Source of the DNA: Bauldia sp. | GTDB lineage: Bacteria; Pseudomonadota; Alphaproteobacteria; Rhizobiales; Kaistiaceae | Reading direction: 5' to 3' | Assembly: GCA_026126025.1 (NCBI GenBank) | Contig: JAHCJZ010000007.1 | Coordinates: forward strand, 1-64,000 | Length of the DNA: 64,000 bases | Translations under genes and position numbers: made by a program | Notes under the pieces: generated by a model | The model's database searches: none | Told to the model about the DNA's origin: nothing | What the model saw: only the letters and a program-made list of their open reading frames with translations | Shown: positions 41,385-48,457 of the stretch, one piece after another | Numbering within the stretch: position 1 is the stretch's first letter | How the letters are laid out: each line of letters opens with the position of its first letter

Positions 41385-42257
41385 ATGAGCGAAGCAGCGC
41401 GGGCTCTAAACAAGGTTCACCTGGACCAGTTTAGTGCGTCCAAGGCGGTGACCTTCTCCCGCATTCAGTCCATGTGGTGGCCGGCGTTTATCGAAGGCTT
41501 CGCGGCCAACGGCACCGCGTCCGTTGACGCTCTCGATTCATTCATGGACGCCGGCCGAGCAAAGATGCTCGAAATGGCTGTCGAGTATGCCAAGGGGAAG
41601 CACGACGAGGCTGACTTGGCGAAGACGGTCCAGCTCCAGACGCAGGTGCTCAAATCCAACACAGGTAAGATGTTTGAGCGCTTCGTGGGGCTAGCCGTCG
41701 CGCACGTTCTCTATGAGATGGATTCCGACTACTGCATCTTGCCGTTTGCGGGGCCGTTCATAAAGCTCTGCAACGGTGTCTCCGCTGAGCGTTTTATGGT
41801 GTCGGTTGCGCTCGGCGCCCACGCCCTCGAAACGAGGATCGACGCTGACCTCTTCGCTTTTAATCCGGACCAGGTCGATGGCGAGTTCTTCATGATCTCG
41901 ATCAAGTCGACCTTAAAGGATCGCTTCCACAACGTCCCTTTCTGGAATCTTCTCCGTAGGGCAGCAATGGCCACCGACTTACCTGAGATTCAGGCCAGAG
42001 ACGCAGCGATGCTTGGACGCGTGAAGTACGTTGCTATCTGTAGCGACCTCGCACTGGAGCAACCAGACTTTGCCACCGACGCTGGCGCTCGGCAGATGCT
42101 CCAGGTGGATGCGGCTCTTCTCGACGGGGCGTATGTTACGGCGTCCCGGGCAAAGGGCGTAGCCACGACAGGGCGGCATCTTGGACAGGACCGCGACGCC
42201 GCTTTCTTTCGGCTGCACTGCTTAACTGACTATTGGACGACAGGCAGAAACGCATGA
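41385..42257 (+). CDS. Type II restriction endonuclease, CCGG-family-like
   Basis: 290 aa from ATG 41385 (an in-frame ATG at 41352 would add 11 residues). An N-terminal helical part precedes a PD-(D/E)xK-type core. ETRIDADLF supplies an acidic residue, and FFMISIKSTLKDRFHN holds the S-x-K catalytic pair plus the K-S/T-x-L-(R/K)-(D/E)-R motif seen in BsaWI/AgeI/EcoRII-like enzymes that read CCGG or CCNGG. Paired with a convergent C5 methyltransferase. The family call rests on this motif and on context; the recognition sequence is inferred. Its 3' end overlaps the methylase gene by 122 bp tail to tail. Confidence 0.75.
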   Translation: MSEAARALNKVHLDQFSASKAVTFSRIQSMWWPAFIEGFAANGTASVDALDSFMDAGRAKMLEMAVEYAKGKHDEADLAKTVQLQTQVLKSNTGKMFERFVGLAVAHVLYEMDSDYCILPFAGPFIKLCNGVSAERFMVSVALGAHALETRIDADLFAFNPDQVDGEFFMISIKSTLKDRFHNVPFWNLLRRAAMATDLPEIQARDAAMLGRVKYVAICSDLALEQPDFATDAGARQMLQVDAALLDGAYVTASRAKGVATTGRHLGQDRDAAFFRLHCLTDYWTTGRNA

Positions 42258-43368
42258 CAGCCGCGCCGATGGCCTCCGCCATCATCGGGGGGACCGCGTT
42301 GCCGACCTGTTGCGTCTGGGAGCAGTAGCCGAGCCTCCGCATTTTGTTGCCGGTGGTCCGCTGGCCCATGAACTCATATCGGTCCGGAAAGCTCTGAATA
42401 CGCGCGAGTTCGCGAACCGTGGGAATCCGATTCAGCGTCGGGTGGAGGAAGTCAGTCGGCTCGGTGGTGATCGTTCGAGCGAGGCCGTTGAGCGGCCACC
42501 GCTGAATCCCTTGCTTGCCGTTGCGCAGCGCCTTGGGAATATCCAGGCAGGTGCCGCCCGCGGGAACGAGGCCATAGTAGTCCATCGTCGCCTGGCGGTG
42601 GCGGCTTGCTTCATGGTTGAAGATGGTCTTTGCGCCATCTCGCATCCGCCTCTGGTAATTGGTGCTGGGCCGCGCCGTGTATGTGAAGCCTTCCTCGCCG
42701 CTGTCGATGGCAGGAAGATCGCCAAGCGCATCGCCACAGGTCGTGTACGGGGTAAGGCCGCGTTCAAATAGGCCGCCGTCCTTGTTCCCGTAGGTCGCGG
42801 CCGGGTGGTCCGGCACCGCGCCCTGTCGCGCGCCAATCACTATTAGTCGGCGTCGCATTTGCGGAACACCGTAGTCGGCGGCGAAGACCGTCTTGGGTCG
42901 AAACGAGTATCCGGATGCAGCCAGCTCCTCTAGGACGTTTTCAAAGAGCCGACCGTTGTGAAGCGACTGGAGCCCGGTGACGTTCTCAAGAATGAAGTAA
43001 CGGGGCCTCAGCTCCCGAACGATGCGGATGAAGTCCCCGATCAGCGTGTTTCTTGGATCGTCAACGTCCTTCATTCCCGCCGTCGAGTAGCCCTGGCACG
43101 GCGGCCCGCCCGCGATCAGATCAATTTCCGGCTGACGCCTCGGATCTAGGCCTGCGGCGCGGAGAAGATCGGCTCCGGTTAGGTCGCGGATCGACGCATT
43201 CACCACGGGTACGTTCGGAAAGTTCCTCTTGAGGGTGAGGCAGGGGTGGGGGTGAACCTCGTTGGCAACGAGCGTCTTGAACCCGGCCATCTCAAGACCG
43301 AGCATCATTCCGCCAGCGCCGGCGAAAAGCTCAATGCAGGTAGGAGTCGCAAACTCTCGCGTACGCAT
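42136..43368 (-). CDS. DNA (cytosine-5-)-methyltransferase, restriction-modification type
   Basis: Protects the host from the partner endonuclease by methylating C5 of cytosine. About 410 aa. Motif I ELFAGAGGMMLGLEMAGF, motif IV GGPPCQGYS with the catalytic Cys, motif VI ENV in FILENVTG, motif VIII QMRRRLIVIG, a target-recognition region, and motif IX/X RELARIQSFPD and QVGNAVPPMMAEAIG. ATG 43368, or GTG 43371 in tandem. It is downstream of and probably co-transcribed with the DUF6471-like gene. The C-terminal 40 residues are encoded opposite the endonuclease 3' end. Confidence 0.94.
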   Translation of the reverse strand: MRTREFATPTCIELFAGAGGMMLGLEMAGFKTLVANEVHPHPCLTLKRNFPNVPVVNASIRDLTGADLLRAAGLDPRRQPEIDLIAGGPPCQGYSTAGMKDVDDPRNTLIGDFIRIVRELRPRYFILENVTGLQSLHNGRLFENVLEELAASGYSFRPKTVFAADYGVPQMRRRLIVIGARQGAVPDHPAATYGNKDGGLFERGLTPYTTCGDALGDLPAIDSGEEGFTYTARPSTNYQRRMRDGAKTIFNHEASRHRQATMDYYGLVPAGGTCLDIPKALRNGKQGIQRWPLNGLARTITTEPTDFLHPTLNRIPTVRELARIQSFPDRYEFMGQRTTGNKMRRLGYCSQTQQVGNAVPPMMAEAIGAAVMRFCLSSNSQLSSAAERKRRRGPVQDAALSWLRPLPGTP

Positions 43369-43389
43369 CACGCCTTCCCCTCACTCGCT

Positions 43390-43707
43390 TCACTCTTCGC
43401 CGAGATGAATTGTCCGACAGCCGATCGCTTCCATGCACTGGAAGAAGAAGACTGCGGTGAACGCTCCGCGGCCGATCTTGTTTGAAATGTTTCGTCGGTT
43501 CTCGCTGACGCCGATTGCCTCAAGGCGGTCAGCCAGGTCGGCATAGCTGAGGTTCTTCAGCTTCAATTGGGCCTTGAGCAGCCCCTTCACCCGAGCCTGC
43601 CACTGCTTCGTGTTTGCGCGTGCAACCACAGGAGAGTCACCGTATCCGATGTCTGAGTCATCGTAGTCGGTGCGAATGCCGTTGACAAGCCGTGTGGATA
43701 ACACCAT
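43390..43707 (-). CDS. DUF6471-like small protein, candidate R-M controller
   Basis: 105 aa. The core KGLLKAQLKLKNLSYADLADRLEAIGV reads like an HTH, followed by NRRNISNKIGRGAFTAVFFFQCMEAIG, which I recognise as the DUF6471 pattern. It precedes the methylase start by about 20 nt on the same strand and is divergent from the transposase, with only 5 bp between the two start codons. Gene order (small HTH-like gene directly before the methylase) is that of control proteins in R-M systems. A regulatory role is inference; the protein has no proven function that I know of. Confidence 0.72.
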   Translation of the reverse strand: MVLSTRLVNGIRTDYDDSDIGYGDSPVVARANTKQWQARVKGLLKAQLKLKNLSYADLADRLEAIGVSENRRNISNKIGRGAFTAVFFFQCMEAIGCRTIHLGEE

Positions 43708-43712
43708 ATTTG

Positions 43713-44723
43713 ATGTCAGACGACATCGAACGTGGTGTTTCCTTGGCTCAGCAGTTCCTCCTTTCGGCAGCGGCGCGGACGCTCTCTCTGAGCGCTATCG
43801 CCCGCATGTCGGATGAGGAGGCGCGGGCAGCGTTCCAGCGTATCCGTTGGGCCGAAAACGGCGGGGAGCCGTACTGCCCGCGTTGCGGTTGCCTCAAGGT
43901 CGGTCGCATTGCGACCCGGCCCGTGTGGAAGTGCGGCGACTGCCGCTATCAGTTCAGCGTCACGGCAGGGACGATCTTCGAGAACCGCAAGCGCCCGATC
44001 CGTGACTACCTCTTGGCGATTGCCATCTTCGTCAACGGCGCGAAGGGCCATAGCGCCCTCCAACTGAGCCGCGACCTCGACTGCCAGTACAAGACGGCGT
44101 TCGTGCTCGCGCACAAACTCCGCGAAGCTATCGCCGCCGAACAGGCCGGTCACCAGCTCGCAGGCACCGTCGAGATCGACGGCGCGTACTTCGCCGGGCA
44201 TCGGAAGCCCGCCAACAAGGCCGCCGACCGTATCGACCGTCGCCTTGCGGAGGAACAGACGGGCAAGCGCAAGGTGGTCGTGGTGCTCCGCCAGCGCGGC
44301 GGCCGGACACTCGCGTTCGTCACGCGCAAGGAAAGCGACGGCGTCGCCATCGTTCGCCAGCGCGTTGCCATGGGCAGCACCCTACAGGCCGACGAAGCGA
44401 GCGGATGGGACACCCTTTACGCCCACTACGACATGAAGCGGGTGAACCATCGCGTCGAGTACAAGGCCGCCGACGGCGCGAACACTAATCAAGCCGAGTC
44501 CTACTTCTCCCGGCTTCGGCGCGCCGAGATCGGCGTGCATCACCGGATCGGCGCTCGCCACCTTCTCCAGTACGCCCGCGAAATGGCGTGGCGTGAGGAT
44601 CGTCGCCGCGTCAGCAACGGCGGCCAGGCGAACGAAGTCGCGGCCCTCGCGCTCGGGCATCCCGTCAGCCGCGAATGGGCAGGCTACTGGCAGCGGTCAT
44701 TCCCGAAACAGGCAGCGGAGTAG
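43713..44723 (+). CDS. IS1595-family (ISXO2-like) transposase
   Basis: DDE-type transposase, 336 aa from ATG 43713 (a GTG at 43692 would overlap the divergent gene). N-terminal zinc ribbon CPRCG...CGDC (first Cys at 55), FSVTAGTIFENRKRPI, catalytic D in VEIDGAYFAGH, second D in LQADEASGWD, and the terminal NTNQAESYFSRLRRAEIGVHHRI region. All family hallmarks are present with no frameshift. Together with intact inverted repeats this makes the element potentially autonomous. Confidence 0.95.
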   Translation: MSDDIERGVSLAQQFLLSAAARTLSLSAIARMSDEEARAAFQRIRWAENGGEPYCPRCGCLKVGRIATRPVWKCGDCRYQFSVTAGTIFENRKRPIRDYLLAIAIFVNGAKGHSALQLSRDLDCQYKTAFVLAHKLREAIAAEQAGHQLAGTVEIDGAYFAGHRKPANKAADRIDRRLAEEQTGKRKVVVVLRQRGGRTLAFVTRKESDGVAIVRQRVAMGSTLQADEASGWDTLYAHYDMKRVNHRVEYKAADGANTNQAESYFSRLRRAEIGVHHRIGARHLLQYAREMAWREDRRRVSNGGQANEVAALALGHPVSREWAGYWQRSFPKQAAE

Positions 44724-44733
44724 GAAGCGGTCA

Positions 44734-45165
44734 ATGGCTGAGTCCCATGTCCTCACCGGCCTCATGGCGAAGCGTGCGGAGCTGTCGGGACAGGTCGAAA
44801 CCCTCCAGCGCGAGATGCGCGCGCTGGTGCTGGCTATCGACCATATCGATGCGACGATCCGAGTGTTCGATCCCGACGCCGATTTGGATGACATCAAACC
44901 CAAGTTGCCGCCCCGGCACTCGGCGTTCCGTGGTGAGGTAACCAGGCTCGTTCTCACCGCGCTGCGGAAGTCCAATAAGCCGCTGTCCGTCTCCGATCTC
45001 ACCCTTCATGTTGCCGCCGGTCGCGGGCTAAACAACGAAGACAAACCGTTCCTGCGCGTGCTTTCGAAGCGGGTCGGCGCATGTCTGCGGAACCTCCGCA
45101 AGAAGGAACTTGTGCGGCTTCGGCAAGAGCCCGGCCACGTTGGTCTGTGGGAGATCGTCAGCTAG
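44734..45165 (+). CDS. Coiled-coil/winged-helix-like passenger protein of the transposon
   Basis: 143 aa. The N-terminal helix (LMAKRAELSGQVETLQREMRALVLAIDHID) is probably coiled coil; a linker with PKLPPRHSAFRGEV follows. The C-terminal half (RLVLTALRKSNKPLSVSDLTLHV ... LRNLRKKELVRLRQEPG) looks like a winged helix. It starts 10 bp after the transposase stop, so it is co-transcribed. I recall similar genes next to IS1595 transposases in other Alphaproteobacteria. Function is unknown; a transposition accessory role is a guess. Confidence 0.7.
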   Translation: MAESHVLTGLMAKRAELSGQVETLQREMRALVLAIDHIDATIRVFDPDADLDDIKPKLPPRHSAFRGEVTRLVLTALRKSNKPLSVSDLTLHVAAGRGLNNEDKPFLRVLSKRVGACLRNLRKKELVRLRQEPGHVGLWEIVS

Positions 45166-45352
45166 CGGGCAGGCCCGGAAGGCGGACAACCTTCTGAGCA
45201 TGCATCTGCTTGAGCATGTCGATGATCAACGTCCGCGCGATTTCCGCGCGGTTGGTCCCGTATGCCTTGCTTGGAAGCAATTGCATCATCGTTTCAATGA
45301 TTTCGTCGGGGAGCGTCACGTTGAAGGACGTGGTGCCCGGAGCTGTCGCCAT
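45158..45352 (-). CDS. Ribbon-helix-helix protein of the transposon
   Basis: 64 aa from ATG 45352: TSFNVTLPDEIIETMMQLL (beta-strand and helix A) then NRAEIARTLIIDMLKQM (helix B), as in Arc/MetJ/CopG-fold repressors. A perfect 20-bp palindrome ends 10 bp upstream of the start (45362-45381), the expected place for an autoregulatory operator. The stop overlaps the convergent passenger gene by 8 bp. Could be an orphan antitoxin or a regulator of the element; no toxin-like gene is adjacent. Confidence 0.68.
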   Translation of the reverse strand: MATAPGTTSFNVTLPDEIIETMMQLLPSKAYGTNRAEIARTLIIDMLKQMHAQKVVRLPGLPAS

Positions 45353-45361
45353 GGAACCCTC

Positions 45362-45393
45362 GACATTGCCTTGGCAATGTCTCGGCATTGTCG
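45362..45393. promoter_or_regulatory. Palindromic operator upstream of the RHH gene
   Basis: GACATTGCC-TT-GGCAATGTC (45362-45381) is a perfect 9+2+9 palindrome. A third half-site, GGCATTGTC, follows at 45385-45393 with one base different. Three spaced half-sites directly upstream of an RHH gene are typical of cooperative RHH binding. Confidence 0.65.
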
Positions 45394-45548
45394 TACATTT
45401 TGTCGCGCGAAGCGATTCGACGTGACTGTTGCAAGATGGCGCGGCAGGATCGGATCGCAAGAGAGGGGCGGCCGAAGCCGCCCCCCAAGTACCTTCGGGC
45501 GAAGGTTAGTTCAGGCGTCCCGCAGGATAGCGGGGCGGCCGACGGAAG

Positions 45549-45573
45549 TGGGAGGTTACATCCTCCCATTTTT
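45549..45573 (+). terminator. Intrinsic terminator in the transposon right end
   Basis: TGGGAGG-TTACAT-CCTCCCA is a perfect 7-bp stem immediately followed by TTTTT, pointing in the plus direction. It could end transcription from the transposase/passenger genes or from an unrecognised short transcript. Confidence 0.65.
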
Positions 45574-45798
45574 CGTATCTAAGCCGCAGGTATCTGCGGA
45601 CAGAGACTGTCTTCACGTCTGTCGGGTCTTCCGTTTCCATTGTCGTTCTCCGGTTGCCGGGGCGGAGGATGCCCCGGTGCCAAAGGGCTCTCGCCCGGCG
45701 GTTGGAGAAGCGACGCGGTCGGGAATAGCCGACTCCAGCCAATATGCAAGATTCGATGGGAACCTACTAGAGAAAGTAGGCGTCGCTCACAGCATCTA

Positions 45799-45825
45799 AG
45801 CGGGTGAGACAGCTACATAATTCCG
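45799..45825 (-). repeat. Right terminal inverted repeat
   Basis: 27 bp, exact reverse complement of 41319-41345; followed by the second GTGAACTC copy. Confidence 0.92.
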
Positions 45826-45833
45826 GTGAACTC
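45826..45833. repeat. Right target-site duplication GTGAACTC
   Basis: Second copy of the 8-bp sequence at 41311-41318; it encodes part of the comM motif DELPEFT. Confidence 0.9.
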
Positions 45834-46745
45834 CGGCAGCTCGTCGAGGAAGAGGACGCCATTGTGCGCCAGCGACGCCTCGCCGGGCCGGATGTGCAGC
45901 CCGCCGCCGACCATCGCCGCCATCGAGGCGGAGTGATGTGGCGCGCGGAACGGCCGCCGCGCGCTGAGCCGGCCGCCGGGCAGCGCCCCCGCGATCGAGG
46001 CGATCATCGAGATTTCGAGGAGCTCCTTCGGCGCCAGCGGCGGCAGGATCGACGGCAGGCGCGCGGCGAGCATCGACTTGCCGGCGCCGGGCGGGCCGAC
46101 CATCAGGAGATTGTGGCCGCCCGCGGCCGCGACCTCGAGCGCGCGGCGCGCCGTCTCCTGGCCCTTCACCTCGGCAAGGTCGGGCATCGCGCCGTCGGCG
46201 GCGGCGACCGCCGGCTGCGGCCGCGGCAGGATCTGCGTGCCCTTGAAGTGGTTGGCGATGGCGATGAGGCTGCGCGGCGCGAGGATGTCCATCTCGCCGC
46301 TCGCCCACGCCGCCTCGGGGCCGCAGGCGTGGGGACAGATCAGCCCGAGGCCGCGGGCGTTCGCCGCCATCGCGGCCGGCAGCACGCCGGCGACCGGCGC
46401 GATCGTGCCGTCGAGCGCCAGCTCGCCGAGAACGACATAGCTGCCGAGGCGGTCCGCCGGGATTGCCCCGAGCGCGGCCATCAGCCCGAGGGCGATCGGC
46501 AGGTCGTAATGGCTGCCTTCCTTCGGCAGGTCGGCCGGGGCGAGGTTGACCGTGATGCGCCGGGCCGGCAGCGCGAGGCCGCTGGCATGAAGCGCGGCGC
46601 GCAGGCGCTCGCGGCTCTCGCCCACCGCCTTGTCCGGCAGCCCGACGATGGTGAAGCCGACGATGCCCGGCGCGATCTGCACCTGGACGTCGACCGCCAC
46701 GGCGTCGATGCCGCGAAACGCAACGGTGGTGACGTGACTGACCAT
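45826..46745 (-). pseudogene. comM: comM, 5' fragment (split by transposon)
   Basis: N-terminal 60 percent of ComM: the ChlI-like domain (VQIAPGIVGFTIVGLPDKAVGESRERLRAAL, read in parts; VNLAPADLPKEGSHYDLPIA), the AAA+ Walker A GPPGAGKSMLA, FRAPHHSAS, and Walker B GVLFLDELPEF, where the element enters. The truncated frame runs a few codons into the transposon before a stop. ATG 46745 fits the family start. Loss of the C-terminal part should inactivate the branch-migration helicase and reduce natural transformation. Confidence 0.93.
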
Positions 46746-46906
46746 CCGGCCCGGGCTCCCAGCTCCGGGGGAGCCTAGCGCAGGTTGCGGCGCCCCGCAA
46801 GAACAAGACGTGAACACTGAGCTCGGGCCGGAAATTTGACCGATCCCGGCAACCGGCCGGTCACCGCATCGGCGGATTCCGCTTGACCGTCACCTGTCGC
46901 CGCTCG

Positions 46907-47548
46907 TCAGGCGTGAAGCAGCTTGAACGCCTGACGCCAGTCGCCGCGCGCCTGGCAGGCAAGCACCCAGGTCATCACGAAGGCTTCCAGCCAGCGCGCC
47001 GCGTAGAGATTGCCGAGGTCGATCGTCGGCCAGCCGAAATCGGCGAGGATCGCGGTCACGGCCGCCTTGGCATCCGCATCGTCGCCGGCGATCATCATGT
47101 CGGGCGGGCCGCCGGGCAGATCGGGGCGGAACATCAGGCTGCTGGTGACGGTGTTGAAGGCCTTCACGACATGGGCGCCCGGCAGCAGGCGCTGCAGCGT
47201 CTCGCCGGCAGAATCATTTCCCTTGATCGAGAGATCGGGATAGCCTTTGGAGAAGTCGAGCGGGTTGACAGTGTCGATCACTGTTTTGCCGGCAAAGTTT
47301 CCGACGCCCGCCGCGCCGATGGCGGCCGCGAGCGCGTCGCCCTTCACCGCGACGACGACCAGCTCGCCGAATGCCGCCGCGTCCGCGAAGGTGCCGCTCG
47401 ACGCGTCGGCGCCGTTCTCCGCCTTCCACGCCGCGGCGTTGGCATTGTCGGCGCTGCGCGCGCCGAGCATCACCTGGTGCCCGGTCTTGATGAACCCCGT
47501 GCCGAGCGCGGTACCGACCGGGCCGGTGCCGAGAATGCCGATCTTCAT
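46907..47548 (-). CDS. NADP(H)-binding F420-reductase-like oxidoreductase (COG2085)
   Basis: 213 aa. N-terminal Rossmann motif KIGILGTGPVGTALGTGF, LVVVAVKGDAL, KTVIDTVNPLDF, VVKAFNTV and MMIAGDDADAKAAV match the NADPH-dependent F420 reductase-like family. The C-terminal helical domain ends WLEAFVMTWVLA. F420 use is not implied, since many relatives act on other substrates. ATG 47548. Downstream of the SDR and gshB on the same strand. Confidence 0.8.
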   Translation of the reverse strand: MKIGILGTGPVGTALGTGFIKTGHQVMLGARSADNANAAAWKAENGADASSGTFADAAAFGELVVVAVKGDALAAAIGAAGVGNFAGKTVIDTVNPLDFSKGYPDLSIKGNDSAGETLQRLLPGAHVVKAFNTVTSSLMFRPDLPGGPPDMMIAGDDADAKAAVTAILADFGWPTIDLGNLYAARWLEAFVMTWVLACQARGDWRQAFKLLHA

Positions 47549-47614
47549 TTCGAATCCTTCTCCGAGTGGCTGAAGTCGATGGAATGTGTGCGGCGCGATC
47601 CGCCGTCGCAAGGC

Positions 47615-48457
47615 TCACCGGCGGCGGAGGCCGACGCTGCGCGCGATGAGGCGGTCGAGAAGGCGCGGCGGAATCCGGCGCATCAGGAAGGACGACACCG
47701 GCGCGTCGTTCACCGCATAGCGGTGGCGCGCCCGGCGCACGGTGAGTGCCCGTAGCACCACCTCGGCGACGCGTTCGGCGGGGAGCCCCGCGCGGCCGGT
47801 GGCGTCGGCGATCGCCAGCATCCTGTCGAGGGCATCGCGATAGGCGGTGCGCGAATATTCGTCGGCGCCCTCGCCGACGCTCTTGTCCCAGATCGGCGTC
47901 GCGATCGACGCCGGCGCCACCACGATCACCGCTATGCCGTGGATCATCAGCTCGCGGCGCAGGCTGTCCGACAGGCCCTCCAGCGCGAACTTGCTCGCCG
48001 CATAGGCGCCGATGAAGGGCATCGCCATCCGCCCCGCGACCGAGGAGACGTTGACAATTCGTCCGGGCGCGCGCCCATCCCCGCCCTCCAGCAGCGGCAG
48101 GAAGGCCTGGGTGACGGCCAGCGCGCCGGTGACATTCACCGCGAGCTGCTCGCGGAAGCGGTCGAGCGAGAGGTGCTGCAGCGGCCCGGCCACCGCAATG
48201 CCGGCATTGTTGACCAGCGCACCGAGCCCCGCGCCGCCGGTGGCCGCAGCGACCTCCTCAGCGGCGCGGGCGATCGCGGGGTCGTCGGTCACGTCGAAGG
48301 TGAGCGCCGTGGCGCCCGGCACCGCCGCGGCGAAGGCGCGGGCATCGTCCGCGCTGCGCACCGAGCCGAACACCCGCCATCCCGCCGCGGCAAGGCGCAC
48401 CGCGACCGCCCGGCCGATGCCGGTGGAAACGCCGGTGACGACGGCCGCACGGCTCAT
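47615..48457 (-). CDS. Short-chain dehydrogenase/reductase
   Basis: 280 aa classical SDR. Cofactor motif VTGVSTGIGRAVA, NNAG in LVNNAGIAVAG, catalytic Ser in NVSSVAGR, and the YxxxK motif in YAASKFALEG. Substrate unknown. Its ATG is within ATGATGA overlapping the gshB stop, so it is translationally coupled to gshB. A conserved C-terminal tail (RHRYAVND, RLLDRLIARSVGL) is common in SDRs acting on lipid-like substrates, a weak hint only. Confidence 0.88.
   Translation of the reverse strand: MSRAAVVTGVSTGIGRAVAVRLAAAGWRVFGSVRSADDARAFAAAVPGATALTFDVTDDPAIARAAEEVAAATGGAGLGALVNNAGIAVAGPLQHLSLDRFREQLAVNVTGALAVTQAFLPLLEGGDGRAPGRIVNVSSVAGRMAMPFIGAYAASKFALEGLSDSLRRELMIHGIAVIVVAPASIATPIWDKSVGEGADEYSRTAYRDALDRMLAIADATGRAGLPAERVAEVVLRALTVRRARHRYAVNDAPVSSFLMRRIPPRLLDRLIARSVGLRRR

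Larger units (their letters stand above)
45353..45798. other. Non-coding right end of the transposon
   Basis: 446 bp without a convincing gene. It holds the RHH operator (45362-45393), a perfect hairpin GGGGCGGC-CGAA-GCCGCCCC (45465-45484) and an intrinsic-terminator-like hairpin (45549-45573). A 64-codon open frame at 45388-45582 crosses these hairpins and lacks a convincing ribosome site. A small RNA between operator and terminator is possible but unproven. Confidence 0.5.
41319..45825. mobile_element. IS1595-type transposon carrying a restriction-modification system, inserted in comM
   Basis: 4507 bp bounded by perfect 27-bp terminal inverted repeats (CGGAATTATGTAGCTGTCTC..., 41319-41345 and 45799-45825) and flanked by 8-bp duplicates. 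Contents in order: restriction endonuclease (+), C5 methyltransferase (-), DUF6471-like protein (-), ISXO2-type transposase (+), coiled-coil/winged-helix passenger (+), RHH protein (-), and about 450 bp of hairpin-rich non-coding DNA. Codon use and base composition look less GC-rich than the host genes. Both ends are intact and the transposase has its motifs, so it may still be mobile. Confidence 0.93.

Noticed and set aside
45388-45582. 64-codon open frame near the right end of the transposon
   Set aside because: It runs through two hairpins, including a terminator, with no convincing ribosome site or recognisable fold.
45813-46817. The 5' comM fragment as a complete functional gene
   Set aside because: It stops a few codons inside the transposon and lacks the C-terminal half of the AAA+ module; the remainder is found in frame across the element.
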